Assembly: GCA_002441145.1 (NCBI GenBank)
Contig: DJVK01000007.1
Coordinates: 24,520-88,519, forward strand
DNA length: 64,000 bases
From: Candidatus Saccharibacteria bacterium UBA6258
GTDB lineage: Bacteria; Patescibacteriota; Saccharimonadia; Saccharimonadales; Saccharimonadaceae
Direction: 5' to 3'
The notes beneath the pieces were generated by a model that was not told where the DNA came from, did not search any database, and saw only the letters and a list, made by a program, of their open reading frames with translations. Position 1 is the first letter of the stretch, and each line of letters starts with the position of its first letter. A program made the position numbers and the translations under genes. Positions 9,794-19,701 of this stretch are shown here, in pieces.

Positions 9794-10219
9794 TTAGATA
9801 GCTCCCAGATCTTTTAAGCCTTGCTTGAATGCCGATAGCGACCTAAGCGCTATCTCACGCGAAACTTGCGCGTCGGGTTCGTGAGCAAGTTGATTGCGAA
9901 TCTTGTGAGCGCCCCATATATGGTTCGCGTTAGACCATACGCTATTTGCAGACTTCATTCGCTCTCCCATTGTTTGGCCTTTAAAGCGCCGTTCACGCAA
10001 TGCCTGATCGACAAGCTTATCAGCGTTAAAGATCGCCATATGATAGCTAGATGGATTTTCTCGATTAAGGCTGTTCTCGATTTCAAGCCATTTTGTCTGA
10101 TACTTGGCCATGCTCAGCTTTGGACCGGTCTTCGAAGAAAATACCAAATAGATTACTGCGACCACGGCAACGATAGCGATACTGATTAGCAAAAAGATGT
10201 TTGGTGAATTGCCGTCCAT
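9794..10219 (-). CDS. Membrane-anchored protein with HEPN-like RNxxxH motif
   Basis: The 141-aa product has one N-terminal membrane helix (residues 8-27, LLISIAIVAVVAVIYLVF) and an all-helical cytoplasmic part. The helix pair ends in WGAHKIRNQLAHEP, with Arg and His spaced as in the Rx4H motif of HEPN RNase-fold proteins. Its start overlaps the gatA stop by one base and it ends 1 nt before the gatB start, so it is translated within the gat operon. The function is unknown. The HEPN reading is inference from one motif and the helical pattern; a structural, non-catalytic role is equally possible. Confidence 0.6.
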   Translation of the reverse strand: MDGNSPNIFLLISIAIVAVVAVIYLVFSSKTGPKLSMAKYQTKWLEIENSLNRENPSSYHMAIFNADKLVDQALRERRFKGQTMGERMKSANSVWSNANHIWGAHKIRNQLAHEPDAQVSREIALRSLSAFKQGLKDLGAI

Positions 10220-11622
10220 TACTTCACCTCCACCGAGCCAGCTAACGCTATCAATTCGGCATCCGACTTCATTGGCCCAATAAGCTGAATACCGATTGGC
10301 AAGCCACCAGCACTAACGCCAGCCGGCGCACTAATCGCCGGAATACCCGCAAGGCTTGCCGGAACGGTCATGATGTCAGCAAGATACATCTTTACAGGAT
10401 CGCCAGTGTTCTCACCAATACCAAAGGCTGGCGTCGGTGCTGTTGGCGTGATCAAAAAGTCATAGTTAGCAAACTGCTCATTGAATGCATTAATGAGCAG
10501 TGTTCGAGCTTTTTGTGCCTGCAAATAGTAAGCGTCAAAGAATCCGCTCGACAACACGTAGCTACCAATCATGATACGGCGCTTGTTTTCGGTTACAAAG
10601 CCCTCGTCACGCGAGCGGCCATAGAGTTCCGCTAATGTCGCAACATTGTCGGCGCGCTTACCATAGCGAACGCCGTCATATCGCGCCAAGTTACTGCTTA
10701 CTTCGGCGGGAACGATAACGTAGTACATGGCCAGCGCATACTTAACGATTGGCATACTGACTTCGTCAACAGTGTGGCCTGCTGCGCGAAGCAACTCGAT
10801 ATACGCGTTTGTCGCCTCGCGAACTTCTTTGTCGACATTATCGTCCATCGTTTCTTTGATGACGCCGATTTTAAGCCCAGGCTTAACGAATGTCGTCGGT
10901 GTAAAGTAATCGGGCAGTGTTGTCATATCCTTTTCGTCACGACCAGCCATGACATCTGTCACCAACGCGATATCATCTGCAGATTTTGCAAAACAACCCA
11001 TGGTATCGGTGCTATTCGCCATAGCGACAACGCCAAACCGGCTTGTCATACCGTAAGTCGGTTTTATGCCAAATACGCCGTTAAAGCTTGCTGGCTGACG
11101 GATTGATCCGCCCGTGTCCGAACCAAGCGCGAATGGTACGATGTCAAGCGCTGTCACTACCGCGGAACCGCCAGAACTACCACCAGCAACCTTAGATTTG
11201 TCGAAGGCGTTCTTTGTTACACCAAAAGCAGAGTTCTCGGTTGATCCACCGTGCGCAAACGCGTCCAGGTTCGATTTACCGATACAAATCGCGCCGGCGG
11301 CTTCGAGCTTTTCAACAACCGTTGCCTGTAATGGCGCGTTGAAGTTCTGTAGTATTTTGCTAGCCGCTGTCGTTGGGGCACCAAATGCTAAAAAGTTATC
11401 TTTTACGACAAAAGGAACGCCAGCAAGGACGCCAAGCTGTTGCCCAGCTTTGATTTTTGCGTCGATTTCATCGGCGCGTTCTAACGCACGTTCGGCGGTA
11501 AGGCTAATCAGCGTATTATATTCGCTTGCGGCTTCGGCTTTTTGCAATGCAGCTTCAACTTCGGCTCGAGCTGTCGTTGAACCATTCTTAATGCGGGTTA
11601 CGATATCTGTAATAATTGCCAT
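10219..11622 (-). CDS. gatA: Aspartyl/glutamyl-tRNA amidotransferase subunit A
   Basis: Amidase subunit that releases ammonia from glutamine for tRNA transamidation. The 467 aa show the amidase-signature Ser-cisSer-Lys triad: Lys in GVPFVVKDNF (about residue 75), the cis-Ser and nucleophile Ser in GGSSGGSA and SDTGGSIRQPAS (about residues 150-180). Its length is normal for GatA. It overlaps gatC by one base and is followed directly by the HEPN-like membrane gene and gatB. Presence of GatCAB implies Gln-tRNA is made indirectly, consistent with the tRNA-Gln at 58.6 kb needing it, although no GlnRS search is possible here. Confidence 0.97.
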   Translation of the reverse strand: MAIITDIVTRIKNGSTTARAEVEAALQKAEAASEYNTLISLTAERALERADEIDAKIKAGQQLGVLAGVPFVVKDNFLAFGAPTTAASKILQNFNAPLQATVVEKLEAAGAICIGKSNLDAFAHGGSTENSAFGVTKNAFDKSKVAGGSSGGSAVVTALDIVPFALGSDTGGSIRQPASFNGVFGIKPTYGMTSRFGVVAMANSTDTMGCFAKSADDIALVTDVMAGRDEKDMTTLPDYFTPTTFVKPGLKIGVIKETMDDNVDKEVREATNAYIELLRAAGHTVDEVSMPIVKYALAMYYVIVPAEVSSNLARYDGVRYGKRADNVATLAELYGRSRDEGFVTENKRRIMIGSYVLSSGFFDAYYLQAQKARTLLINAFNEQFANYDFLITPTAPTPAFGIGENTGDPVKMYLADIMTVPASLAGIPAISAPAGVSAGGLPIGIQLIGPMKSDAELIALAGSVEVK

Positions 11623-11912
11623 TAGAGTACCTGCGGGACCTTTACTGAGTTATCATCTTGTTCTGCAGCGAGTGCTAGCAGAGTTTCGCGAGTTACATTG
11701 CTGTGTTGTACCACATCGTCGCGCCATACGTTTTCGAGGCCTGTAACCTGATAGGTTGGCTCTACGCCCGAGGTATCGAGTTCGGCTAACTGCTCAACAT
11801 AGTTTAAGATATTACCTAAGTCGACCTGAAGATCAGCTACCTCGTCTTCGGATAGCTGTAAATTACTTAACTGTGCGAGTCTCCGCACATCATCGGTGGT
11901 TATAGTGCTCAT
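11622..11912 (-). CDS. gatC: Aspartyl/glutamyl-tRNA amidotransferase subunit C
   Basis: A small 96-aa subunit that wraps around and stabilises GatA. It has the usual GatC start TTDDVRRLAQLSNLQLSEDE, then a short helical hairpin and the extended ILNYVEQLAELDTSGVEPTYQVTGLENVWRDD region typical of the family. It is the first gene of the minus-strand gat operon and diverges from the GH13 gene, with a shared 91-bp promoter region. Confidence 0.93.
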   Translation of the reverse strand: MSTITTDDVRRLAQLSNLQLSEDEVADLQVDLGNILNYVEQLAELDTSGVEPTYQVTGLENVWRDDVVQHSNVTRETLLALAAEQDDNSVKVPQVL

Positions 11913-11985
11913 TTACCACTATTATACCGTATCTTGAAGGGTTTTAGCCACCAAATATCCCACGCGCCTGTTAATATCCTGCTTA

Positions 11986-11994
11986 TGCTAAAAT
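11986..11994 (+). promoter_or_regulatory. Extended -10 box of the GH13 gene
   Basis: TGC plus TAAAAT ends 9 nt before the ATG at 12004, and no Shine-Dalgarno sequence is visible between. This fits a leaderless or nearly leaderless mRNA. Confidence 0.5.
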
Positions 11995-12003
11995 ACATAC
12001 AGA

Positions 12004-13776
12004 ATGAGCCACCAGGTAAAAAAGAATCTTGGCGTAACCCTACATCATGATGGTGCAGAATTCAGAGTGTGGGCTCCTTTTGCAAAATCCGTCGCTATAA
12101 CCGGCACCTTTACGCCCGATGAGCCGTTGCAAATGAACAGCGAGAATGACGGCTATTGGTCGCTTATCGTCGATGGCGTCGAAGTTGGACAGAACTATAA
12201 ATATCAGATAGAAACCCAGGACGGCACTTTACTCGAAAAAAACGACCCGCGCGCCCGTGCGATTACATCAAGCGATAATGGCTTTTCGGTTATCGTTGGC
12301 AACGATTTCGACTGGAGCGACGACACGTTTTCTCCCATCCCCCACGAACGTCAGATTATTTATGAGCTTCACGTCGGCACATTTAACAGGCCAGATGCCG
12401 CAACACCCGGAACCTTCGATAGTGCTATCGAAAAACTAGATTACTTACGTGATTTAGGTGTTAATATGATCGAACTCATGCCAGTAACAAGTATGGCGTA
12501 TAGCTACGGCTGGGGTTATGCTCCGAACTATATTTACAGCGTCGAAAGCATGCTCGGCGGCCGCCACGGCCTAATGAAATTCGTTAAAGAATGCCACATG
12601 CGCGGCATCGGTGTCATACTAGACGTCGTCTACAACCACTTCTTCGGTGACACCGACTTGTGGCAATTTGACGGCTGGAGCGAAAACGGTCGCGGTGGTA
12701 TTTACTTTTATAACGACGAACGCGGCGATACACCCTGGGGCGGTAGGCCCGATTACGGTCGCGCCGAGGTCCGCCAATTTATCTTAGACAACATCACCAT
12801 GTGGCTAAACGAATATCACCTAGATGGACTGCGTGTCGACTCGACAATTTATATGCGCAATACCGAAGGCCACGACAACGACCCAGAACATGATATTCCT
12901 GATGCGTGGAACTTGCTCCGCGACATCACTACCGTGGCGCACAAGGTTAGTCCTGGTGCCATATTGATTGCCGAAGATTGCGCGAATACCGCATATATCA
13001 CTAAACCCCTCAACGAGACGGGCTGCGCATTCGACGCCCAGTGGGAACTCGGGTTCCCTCACGCCCTTCGTGACGCGCTAGGCATCAACTACGAAGGTCA
13101 ACACACGCTAGCGGGAGTGCGATACGAACTCGAAAGAATTTATAATGGCGACGCGTTTGAAAAGGTGGTTTTTAGCGACTCTCACGACACTGCGGCCAAT
13201 GGCTCGGTCAGATTGAACGAGGCGGTCACACCAGAAAACGCCGGCAGCCTTGCCGCGCGTCAAAAAGCACTGCTCGCCGACGCCGTCATGTTTACGGCGC
13301 CCGGTATTCCAATGATGCTCCAGGGCGCAGAATTCATGCAAGAAGGTGCGTTCAATGATTGGCAAGAGCTCGATTGGTCAAAGACCGAAAAATACTCAGG
13401 TATCGTCACGGCTCATCAACATCTGATTGACTTGCGGCTTAACAAGCACGGCAATACCGCCGGTCTAATGGGGCAAAACACTGCCGTATTTCACCAGGAT
13501 GACAATAACTTCGTCATCGGATTTCACCGATGGGACAAGGGTGGCGCGCTCGACGATGTCATCGTTATCGTCAACTTTAGCGATACAGAGCTACACAACT
13601 ATCAATTACGACTACCTCGCTCAGGAGCATGGCAACTTAGGTTCAACAGTACGTGGCAAGGCTATAGTCGCGACTTTCATGAATCAACTATTGACGCTAT
13701 CGTAGCCGACGAAGAAAACGGAGCGACGATCGTCTTGCCACCGTATAGCGTCTACATTCTTTCACAAGAATCTTAG
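12004..13776 (+). CDS. GH13 alpha-glucan enzyme, branching-enzyme/TreZ-like
   Basis: A 590-aa protein with an N-terminal CBM48-like beta-sandwich (residues 10-95, FRVWAPFAKSVAITG) and a GH13 barrel. The barrel carries the invariant motifs: VVYNHF (region I), DGLRVDST with the nucleophile Asp (region II), LIAEDCAN with the acid/base Glu (region III) and FSDSHDT (region IV). A C-terminal beta domain follows. The lineup fits 1,4-alpha-glucan branching enzyme or maltooligosyltrehalose trehalohydrolase, and I cannot separate them by eye. It would act on storage or imported glucans in the cytoplasm. It overlaps the convergent phosphoesterase gene by 4 nt. Confidence 0.82.
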   Translation: MSHQVKKNLGVTLHHDGAEFRVWAPFAKSVAITGTFTPDEPLQMNSENDGYWSLIVDGVEVGQNYKYQIETQDGTLLEKNDPRARAITSSDNGFSVIVGNDFDWSDDTFSPIPHERQIIYELHVGTFNRPDAATPGTFDSAIEKLDYLRDLGVNMIELMPVTSMAYSYGWGYAPNYIYSVESMLGGRHGLMKFVKECHMRGIGVILDVVYNHFFGDTDLWQFDGWSENGRGGIYFYNDERGDTPWGGRPDYGRAEVRQFILDNITMWLNEYHLDGLRVDSTIYMRNTEGHDNDPEHDIPDAWNLLRDITTVAHKVSPGAILIAEDCANTAYITKPLNETGCAFDAQWELGFPHALRDALGINYEGQHTLAGVRYELERIYNGDAFEKVVFSDSHDTAANGSVRLNEAVTPENAGSLAARQKALLADAVMFTAPGIPMMLQGAEFMQEGAFNDWQELDWSKTEKYSGIVTAHQHLIDLRLNKHGNTAGLMGQNTAVFHQDDNNFVIGFHRWDKGGALDDVIVIVNFSDTELHNYQLRLPRSGAWQLRFNSTWQGYSRDFHESTIDAIVADEENGATIVLPPYSVYILSQES

Positions 13777-14600
13777 TAGCAAAGCGTCGCACGTACTGGC
13801 CGATGGTCCGACCCGACATCGCGCCATACCTGGTAATCTTCGACGTTAAAATGATCCGTGCCAAATATCCAGTCTATTTTTGCTAATTTCATTTTAGGAG
13901 CCCACTCTACTCCGTATTGCTTCGCGGAAATCGTGCGCTTTATGCCCGGGTCAAGATTGTGAAGATTAGTTGCATTTAAAAAGTGTTGAATCGTCGTACC
14001 AATCGCCATTTCATTAACGCGCAGCGCCATACCTTTTAATTGATGGTGCGGGATTAATCGAATGATCGTTTTGGCAATCCGGCTACGCGCCACTCTAGCA
14101 AAGTTAGAACTCTTATCCATGGCATTTAAATCACCCATCACTAATGTCGGAACCACGCTGACGGTCATCACGATATGTTCAACGTCGACGATCTGCTTCA
14201 ATCGCAATTGTTCTGATCGGTCATCTAAGTGAACGGCGATGATTCGTAGCTCTGCGCTTCCTTTATCTAAACATCGGAGTTCGAGGTAGTTCCGCATTCC
14301 GCCCAGCCGGTGCACCTTTGATGATCGTATGGCAAGCCGAGATAGCACGACTAACGATACTTCTGGAGCGAGATCCTCTTGTTCATAGGGTATCTCAGTA
14401 CAAGAATAGCCCAGTTTTGTTAGCGCTTGGCGATGCTCTGGCATTAGCTGCTGGTACCGGCCAAATTCCGGGATTGTAATAATATCAGCGTCCAGCTCCT
14501 TAACGACTGCGATCGCATCGTCCGGCGAGCCTCTACGCGTGCGAGTACCTACGACGAACATCCCTTCGGCATTCCATGTCGCTACAGCTAAACGACTCAC
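13773..14600 (-). CDS. Endonuclease/exonuclease/phosphatase-fold hydrolase
   Basis: A 275-aa member of the DNase I-like EEP superfamily of metal-dependent phosphodiesterases. Visible motifs are VATWNAEG at the N-terminus, the metal-binding Glu in [19 protein letters not shown] (the DxN pair) and the C-terminal [12 protein letters not shown] with the SDH catalytic His. The substrate (nucleic acid, phospholipid or other) is not evident. Its start codon overlaps the uvrB stop by 4 nt, so it follows uvrB in the same transcript; a repair role is possible but not shown. Confidence 0.78.
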   Translation of the reverse strand: MSRLAVATWNAEGMFVVGTRTRRGSPDDAIAVVKELDADIITIPEFGRYQQLMPEHRQALTKLGYSCTEIPYEQEDLAPEVSLVVLSRLAIRSSKVHRLGGMRNYLELRCLDKGSAELRIIAVHLDDRSEQLRLKQIVDVEHIVMTVSVVPTLVMGDLNAMDKSSNFARVARSRIAKTIIRLIPHHQLKGMALRVNEMAIGTTIQHFLNATNLHNLDPGIKRTISAKQYGVEWAPKMKLAKIDWIFGTDHFNVEDYQVWRDVGSDHRPVRATLCY

Positions 14601-16567
14601 TTCATCTTGCCTTTGATTTCGTCGATCAAGTCGCGAAGTTCGGCAGCCCTTTCAAACTCTAAGTTTGCACTTGCCAGTTTCATCTGTCCCGTCAAATCTT
14701 TAACCAAACTCGCGTATTCATCTTTTGGTATCTTATTGAGATTAATTTTATTAGTAGTGTCTTCTTTTTGAGGAATGATGGCTCGCAAACCTTCATCGAT
14801 TGCTTTATCAACGCCCATCGGTGTGATGTCATGCTCGATGTTGTAGGTATGTTGAATGGCCCTACGTCGATTCGTTTCATCAATCGCTGCATTCATAGAA
14901 CGTGTCATAACATCGGCGTACATAATTACCTTACCGTCGATGTGGCGGGCGGCACGGCCAATAATCTGAATCAAAGCTCTTTCGCTGCGCAAAAAGCCTT
15001 CTTTATCAGCATCGACGATCATCACCAAACTTACCTCAGGCAAATCCAACCCTTCACGCAATAAGTTGATTCCGACAAGCACGTCATAAATTCCCATGCG
15101 CAAGTCACGAAGAATATCGCCACGTTCCAACGTATCAACTTCGCTGTGAATGTACGCCGTCTTAATGCCAAGTTCGAGCAAGTGGGCCGTCAGGTCTTCT
15201 GCCATGCGCTTGGTAAGCGTCGTCACAAGCACGCGTTGGTGCTTAGCGGAACGGTCGCGGATTTCGGCAATAAGGTCATCAATCTGGCCATCTGTCGGTC
15301 GAACAAAAATCTCTGGGTCTAATAATCCAGTCGGTCGGATAATCTGCTGTGCGGGTTCTGGGCTGTGTTCTAGCTCGTAATCAGCCGGCGTAGCTGAAAC
15401 GAATATTGCCTGATGGATGTGTTTGTCAAATTCTTCAAATCGCAGCGGGCGGTTATCCATCGCAGACGGCAGGCGGAACCCGTGTTCAACCAAAACTTCT
15501 TTACGCGCCCGGTCACCATTGTACATGCCGCGTACTTGCGGTAACGTAACGTGACTCTCATCAACAAAAAGTAAAAAGTCGTCCGGGAAGTAATCCATCA
15601 AAGTTGCTGGCTGTTCGCCCGGCTCGCGATTAGTCAAATAGCGGCTATAGTTCTCGATACCCTTTACAAACCCCGTTTCTTCGAGCATTTCGATATCGTA
15701 TTTAGTGCGTTGCGCCAAACGCTGTGCTTCGAGAAACTTATCGTGCTTCTCATACCATGCCATGCGGCTTTCAAACTCTAGTTTGATGTTTTCGACTGCA
15801 CGCATTACCTTTTCTTTTGGAGTTACATAGTGGCTCGATGGAAAGACCTTACAAAACGCAGGCTCACCTAGTATCTCGCCCGTGAGCGGATCGATGTTAG
15901 TAATACGGTCAACTTCATCGCCAAAGAATTCAATTCGGTACGCTGTGTCACTACCAGCTGGGAAGACGTCTACGACATCACCCTTCACGCGGAAGGTACC
16001 TCGATGAAAATCAATATCATTGCGCTGATACTGAATGTCGGTCAGCTGACGTATGAATTTATCTTGCACGCGTCGTTCGCCACGCTCAACCGTAATAGAC
16101 ATTTCCGCGTAATCATCGGGCGAACCAATACCATAGATACAGCTCACGCTGGCAACAATTATCGTATCCCGGCGCGTCAACAATGCGCTCGTCGCGGCGT
16201 GACGCAAGCGGTCAATCTCTTCGTTAATGGCCGAGTCCTTTTCGATATATGTATCACTACTCGCGATATAAGCTTCAGGCTGATAGTAATCGAAATAGCT
16301 CACAAAATAATGCACTTCGTTATCGGGGAAATATGATTTAAACTCACTGAATAGCTGCGCGGCCAACGTTTTGTTGTGAGCCAGTACAAGTGTCGGTACA
16401 TTGCGATCAGCAATGATATTGGCCATAGTAAACGTCTTACCGCTACCGGTCACACCTAAAAGAGTTTGTTCGCGCGTTCCCGAATTTAAGCCATCGATAA
16501 GCTGCCCGATGGCAGCGGGCTGATCGCCCGTAGGCTTATATTTTGAAGAAAGGCGAAACTTATTCAC
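14597..16567 (-). CDS. uvrB: Excinuclease ABC subunit B
   Basis: Damage-verification helicase of nucleotide excision repair. The 656 aa have Walker [11 protein letters not shown] near residue 40, the beta-hairpin [15 protein letters not shown], helicase motifs LFVDESHV and IIGRAARH, and the C-terminal UvrC-binding UVR motif ([20 protein letters not shown], about residue 635). The start read here is a GTG at 16567, only 6 nt below a perfect TATAAT (16574-16579, minus strand), so the mRNA may be leaderless. Confidence 0.97.
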   Translation of the reverse strand: MNKFRLSSKYKPTGDQPAAIGQLIDGLNSGTREQTLLGVTGSGKTFTMANIIADRNVPTLVLAHNKTLAAQLFSEFKSYFPDNEVHYFVSYFDYYQPEAYIASSDTYIEKDSAINEEIDRLRHAATSALLTRRDTIIVASVSCIYGIGSPDDYAEMSITVERGERRVQDKFIRQLTDIQYQRNDIDFHRGTFRVKGDVVDVFPAGSDTAYRIEFFGDEVDRITNIDPLTGEILGEPAFCKVFPSSHYVTPKEKVMRAVENIKLEFESRMAWYEKHDKFLEAQRLAQRTKYDIEMLEETGFVKGIENYSRYLTNREPGEQPATLMDYFPDDFLLFVDESHVTLPQVRGMYNGDRARKEVLVEHGFRLPSAMDNRPLRFEEFDKHIHQAIFVSATPADYELEHSPEPAQQIIRPTGLLDPEIFVRPTDGQIDDLIAEIRDRSAKHQRVLVTTLTKRMAEDLTAHLLELGIKTAYIHSEVDTLERGDILRDLRMGIYDVLVGINLLREGLDLPEVSLVMIVDADKEGFLRSERALIQIIGRAARHIDGKVIMYADVMTRSMNAAIDETNRRRAIQHTYNIEHDITPMGVDKAIDEGLRAIIPQKEDTTNKINLNKIPKDEYASLVKDLTGQMKLASANLEFERAAELRDLIDEIKGKMK

Positions 16568-16605
16568 CTTTCTATTATACTCTAATCTGATATCGAAGCA
16601 GACAA

Positions 16606-17214
16606 CTAGCCGCGAGTGCCGGAACGGTTCAGCAACTGACTATCCGTACCATCGTCATGAAAGTCTGCGTACTTCTTGTCCAACGCAGCTACGACGCGCT
16701 CTATCAATCGTTTTGGATCACTTTCGAAGATTACATCTTTCGCACCAGGTGCTTCGACGTGTTGCAGTAGTGTTGCCGTATAGTCAGCCAAGCCACCACT
16801 GCCAATCAGTACGCCACAGACCTTCCGACTTTCGAGTGCAGTAGCAAGTTCGTGCAGGCTGCCCATGCGGCCGCCGACGGTAACCACGGCGTCTGCGCTA
16901 CGAACAAGGTGAACATCACGACCCACGTACTCCATACCAGTGAAGTTAATGTAGTCGAACTCTTTAGTTGGTAAGCGGTAAGTAGCGACATGCTCACGGA
17001 ATGAGCTAGCCGGTGAAAAGCCGATAGACGAACCCTTCGCGGTACGGACACTGACGAATCCCATAGCCGCATAGTGTGGCAGGCCGACGGTCGCACCCGT
17101 TAATAATGTCTTGCCCGAACGAGCAATCGCCACACCGAGTTCAAATGCCTGGTCATGCGCGCCACCAACAGTTTCACCTGCGGCCGCTCCTGATACACAT
17201 ATCTGATATTTCAC
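16606..17214 (-). CDS. LOG/SLOG-family Rossmann protein
   Basis: The 202-aa product has a Rossmann-like fold: [14 protein letters not shown] at the N-terminus, [12 protein letters not shown], and [18 protein letters not shown], a version of the PGGxGTxxE nucleotide-binding loop of the LOG (lysine decarboxylase-like) family. LOG proteins hydrolyse nucleoside 5'-monophosphates; distant members bind nucleotides as sensors. Here the Thr of GT is Ser and the leading Pro is Val, so the enzymatic role is uncertain. It is the last gene of the carbon operon, 1 nt from the PfkB kinase upstream. Confidence 0.7.
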   Translation of the reverse strand: MKYQICVSGAAAGETVGGAHDQAFELGVAIARSGKTLLTGATVGLPHYAAMGFVSVRTAKGSSIGFSPASSFREHVATYRLPTKEFDYINFTGMEYVGRDVHLVRSADAVVTVGGRMGSLHELATALESRKVCGVLIGSGGLADYTATLLQHVEAPGAKDVIFESDPKRLIERVVAALDKKYADFHDDGTDSQLLNRSGTRG

Positions 17215-17215
17215 G

Positions 17216-18709
17216 TTACTTCATCTCCTCCGCCTTGTAGTCATCTGGCGCTTCTGCAATATATTTCTTTATCATCTTCTGACTTAACAGCCCTGCTTGC
17301 GCGCCCAGGTTCTGAACAACATTCATACTGTTAATCGGTGCCCACGTCAGTGCGGATTCCATCGGCTCACCAAGCGCTAATGCGGCAACGATTGTCGAAG
17401 CAAATGCATCTCCTGCACCCGTACGGTCAACTGGAGGCCCTGGGTCGGGATAGTTCGGTACTCTGATCAATTTGCCATCGTATGATGCATATGAGCCATC
17501 GGGACCGTCGGTAATAACTACGTATTTTGGGCCAAGTTCATGTAAGCCTGCGGCCAAATCGCGTAAATCATCGTACGACCTACCGGTCACATCAACGGCT
17601 TCTTCGCGGTTCATTACGACAATATGCGCACGAGCATAAACCTTTGCAAGTTTTTTTACGCCCCACTTAAAGTGGAACGTACCGGGTTGAAACGCGAACT
17701 TTATGTCAGGATTTGCGTCAAGGTAATCTAGCATGTCCTGATGCAATCGCCACGAGTCGGCACTGATAAGTGACAAATAAATCCAATCAGGCGTCGTCTT
17801 AGGGGCCTGCCATTTATAGTCGTAGTTTTCATTTTTTACCAATATCGTTCGGTCGGCTCCGTATCGCAATACGTAGTACGTGTTCGAAAGCATGTTACGC
17901 TGGATAGCCATAGGTTCGGTATCAATACGTTCGCTTGCAAGGTATCTTAGAGAGTCCTTGCCTGTCTGGTCGTCGCCGAGCCAAGCCATGGTCCCTACGC
18001 GCAAGCCTAGCCTCGCACATGACACAGCGGCATTAGGCGAAGGCCCAACGCTTGTTACGATATCAGCACGTTCGTATGGCGGTTTACTACCAAAAGGTAT
18101 GCTCAGTCGCTTACTTCCGTCAGGGTCAGTGTCAATACGCGCCTCGTCATCAAGTAGCTTGATAAAGACATCGCTAAAGATGTCGCCTACGCACAATATA
18201 TATGGCGCATTGCTGTGCGCGTCGTCTGAGTCTTTTGCGACGTGGTACACACCCTGTTTACAAACGGTAATCCCGGCGTGCTGCATGATGTCATCGACAA
18301 TAGGCTCGGTGATTAGCCCAGTATTAACAAATCGGTTAGTAAGCTCATGCTGGATTTGGCACTGCACATAGCCGACAGAGCGCAACTCGAATGAAAGTGA
18401 TGCGTTCTGTTCAATGTCGTCCTTGTTGAAAGAAATCGTTTGCCCATTGATCTGTAGTGCGACATCCCCGGTGTGAGTAAAGAGCTCTACATCTTTAGCG
18501 TGCGCGTTGAGCGCTTTATATAATTCAAGCTCAGTTGTATCTGCAGGATCTAATCCGATGCGACGCATCACGCTGTGTGCACGGTGAATAATGTCCGCGA
18601 TATACGTCACGTCGATGCTGCGACTGCCGGTCATCGATTCGAGCTGCCGTATCGTCGTCGTAAAATTCGGTTCTTTTGCGCCTAGTAACTGCTGTAAAAA
18701 CTTTGCCAT
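17216..18709 (-). CDS. PfkB-family sugar kinase with long N-terminal extension
   Basis: The 497-aa protein has a C-terminal ribokinase/PfkB domain (from about residue 170) ending in the signature DRTGAGDAFASTIV with the catalytic Asp, plus an additional N-terminal region of about 165 residues that I do not recognise. The extension is predicted helical then beta-rich (DVALQINGQTISF). Because the operon encodes aldolase and the pentose phosphate enzymes and no PfkA-type phosphofructokinase is visible, a sugar-phosphate kinase role in glycolysis is a reasonable inference. A nucleoside or ribose kinase is the alternative. Confidence 0.78.
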   Translation of the reverse strand: MAKFLQQLLGAKEPNFTTTIRQLESMTGSRSIDVTYIADIIHRAHSVMRRIGLDPADTTELELYKALNAHAKDVELFTHTGDVALQINGQTISFNKDDIEQNASLSFELRSVGYVQCQIQHELTNRFVNTGLITEPIVDDIMQHAGITVCKQGVYHVAKDSDDAHSNAPYILCVGDIFSDVFIKLLDDEARIDTDPDGSKRLSIPFGSKPPYERADIVTSVGPSPNAAVSCARLGLRVGTMAWLGDDQTGKDSLRYLASERIDTEPMAIQRNMLSNTYYVLRYGADRTILVKNENYDYKWQAPKTTPDWIYLSLISADSWRLHQDMLDYLDANPDIKFAFQPGTFHFKWGVKKLAKVYARAHIVVMNREEAVDVTGRSYDDLRDLAAGLHELGPKYVVITDGPDGSYASYDGKLIRVPNYPDPGPPVDRTGAGDAFASTIVAALALGEPMESALTWAPINSMNVVQNLGAQAGLLSQKMIKKYIAEAPDDYKAEEMK

Positions 18710-18717
18710 CTTTTTTC

Positions 18718-19701
18718 CTATACTCTACTCGGGTTCAATGCCCGCTCATGTATCGGCATCTCGTGAAGCCTGGTGCCCTTATGTAAAATGCCACTTTTTG
18801 CGCCAATTTGCGCCACCACCGATGTCGAATTTGCGCTGGCAAATATGATCGACTCTCGCAACGATTTACCCTGTGCCCACTGGCTCAGAAATCCGCTTGC
18901 AAATGCATCACCCGCACCCGTGCGGTCGAGAACTGGGACATCCTCGTACATGCCGGCTCGTACGACAGTCTTACCATCTGTCGCCACGACGCCGTTCGGC
19001 CCATCGCTAACAATAGCTACGGGAACATAGTTCAACGCATGTAGCGCCAGTTCTTCGCAAGTTTCACCAGAAACAATCGTCTGCATTTCTTCTTTGTTAC
19101 ATATCAGAACATCAACGCTTTCAAGTAGCGCCTTGAGCTTATCAGGGACAGCAAGCTCCAGGCCGGCTGGGTTAAGCATGACTTTAGTGTCATGTTTCTC
19201 TGCAAAATCTACGATATGACGGAGCAGTGAAAGTGTCGGATCTGCCAGGGATGTCGGGTATACCCAGTCGGCATCAGCGATAGCATCGAAATTCAAGCCC
19301 TTACCGTCTTTGCCGACAGAGTGACCACGGTGATTCATGATCGTACGCTCGCCATTTGTTGCGATTAAAATGACTGAGTATGCCGCTTGATAGCGTTCGT
19401 CCTGAATAACATCCGACGTATCCACTCCCTCGGCGTCAAGCGCCTTTAGGATAGAGTCCGAAGCAGGATCGTGCCCTAGCGCCCACATATACGAGCTATG
19501 CAGCCCTTGGCGAGCAAATGTGACAGCTACGTTCGTTGCGTTACCTCCCGTACTAAACGTTACATCCTCGACATCCATCTTCAAGCCAAGTGGCAAATGC
19601 GTAAACATATGCCTACCCTCGGAGTGAGGGTCAAATTCATCACTCTTCAAAAAGACATCTTGAGCGGCGTTGCCAATAGCAAGAATTTTTGGGGTTGCCA
19701 T
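18718..19701 (-). CDS. PfkB-family carbohydrate kinase
   Basis: A 327-aa ribokinase-fold kinase with an N-terminal GNAAQDVFLKSDEF-type substrate lid, GGNATNVAVTFARQG (PfkB signature 1) and DRTGAGDAFASGFL (signature 2, catalytic Asp) near residue 260. It is a paralogue of the kinase domain of the next gene; both end with a similar NSTSVVAQIGAKSG or NSMNVVQNLGAQAG segment. It overlaps the fba stop by one base. Candidate substrates are fructose 6-phosphate, ribose or nucleosides. Confidence 0.85.
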   Translation of the reverse strand: MATPKILAIGNAAQDVFLKSDEFDPHSEGRHMFTHLPLGLKMDVEDVTFSTGGNATNVAVTFARQGLHSSYMWALGHDPASDSILKALDAEGVDTSDVIQDERYQAAYSVILIATNGERTIMNHRGHSVGKDGKGLNFDAIADADWVYPTSLADPTLSLLRHIVDFAEKHDTKVMLNPAGLELAVPDKLKALLESVDVLICNKEEMQTIVSGETCEELALHALNYVPVAIVSDGPNGVVATDGKTVVRAGMYEDVPVLDRTGAGDAFASGFLSQWAQGKSLRESIIFASANSTSVVAQIGAKSGILHKGTRLHEMPIHERALNPSRV

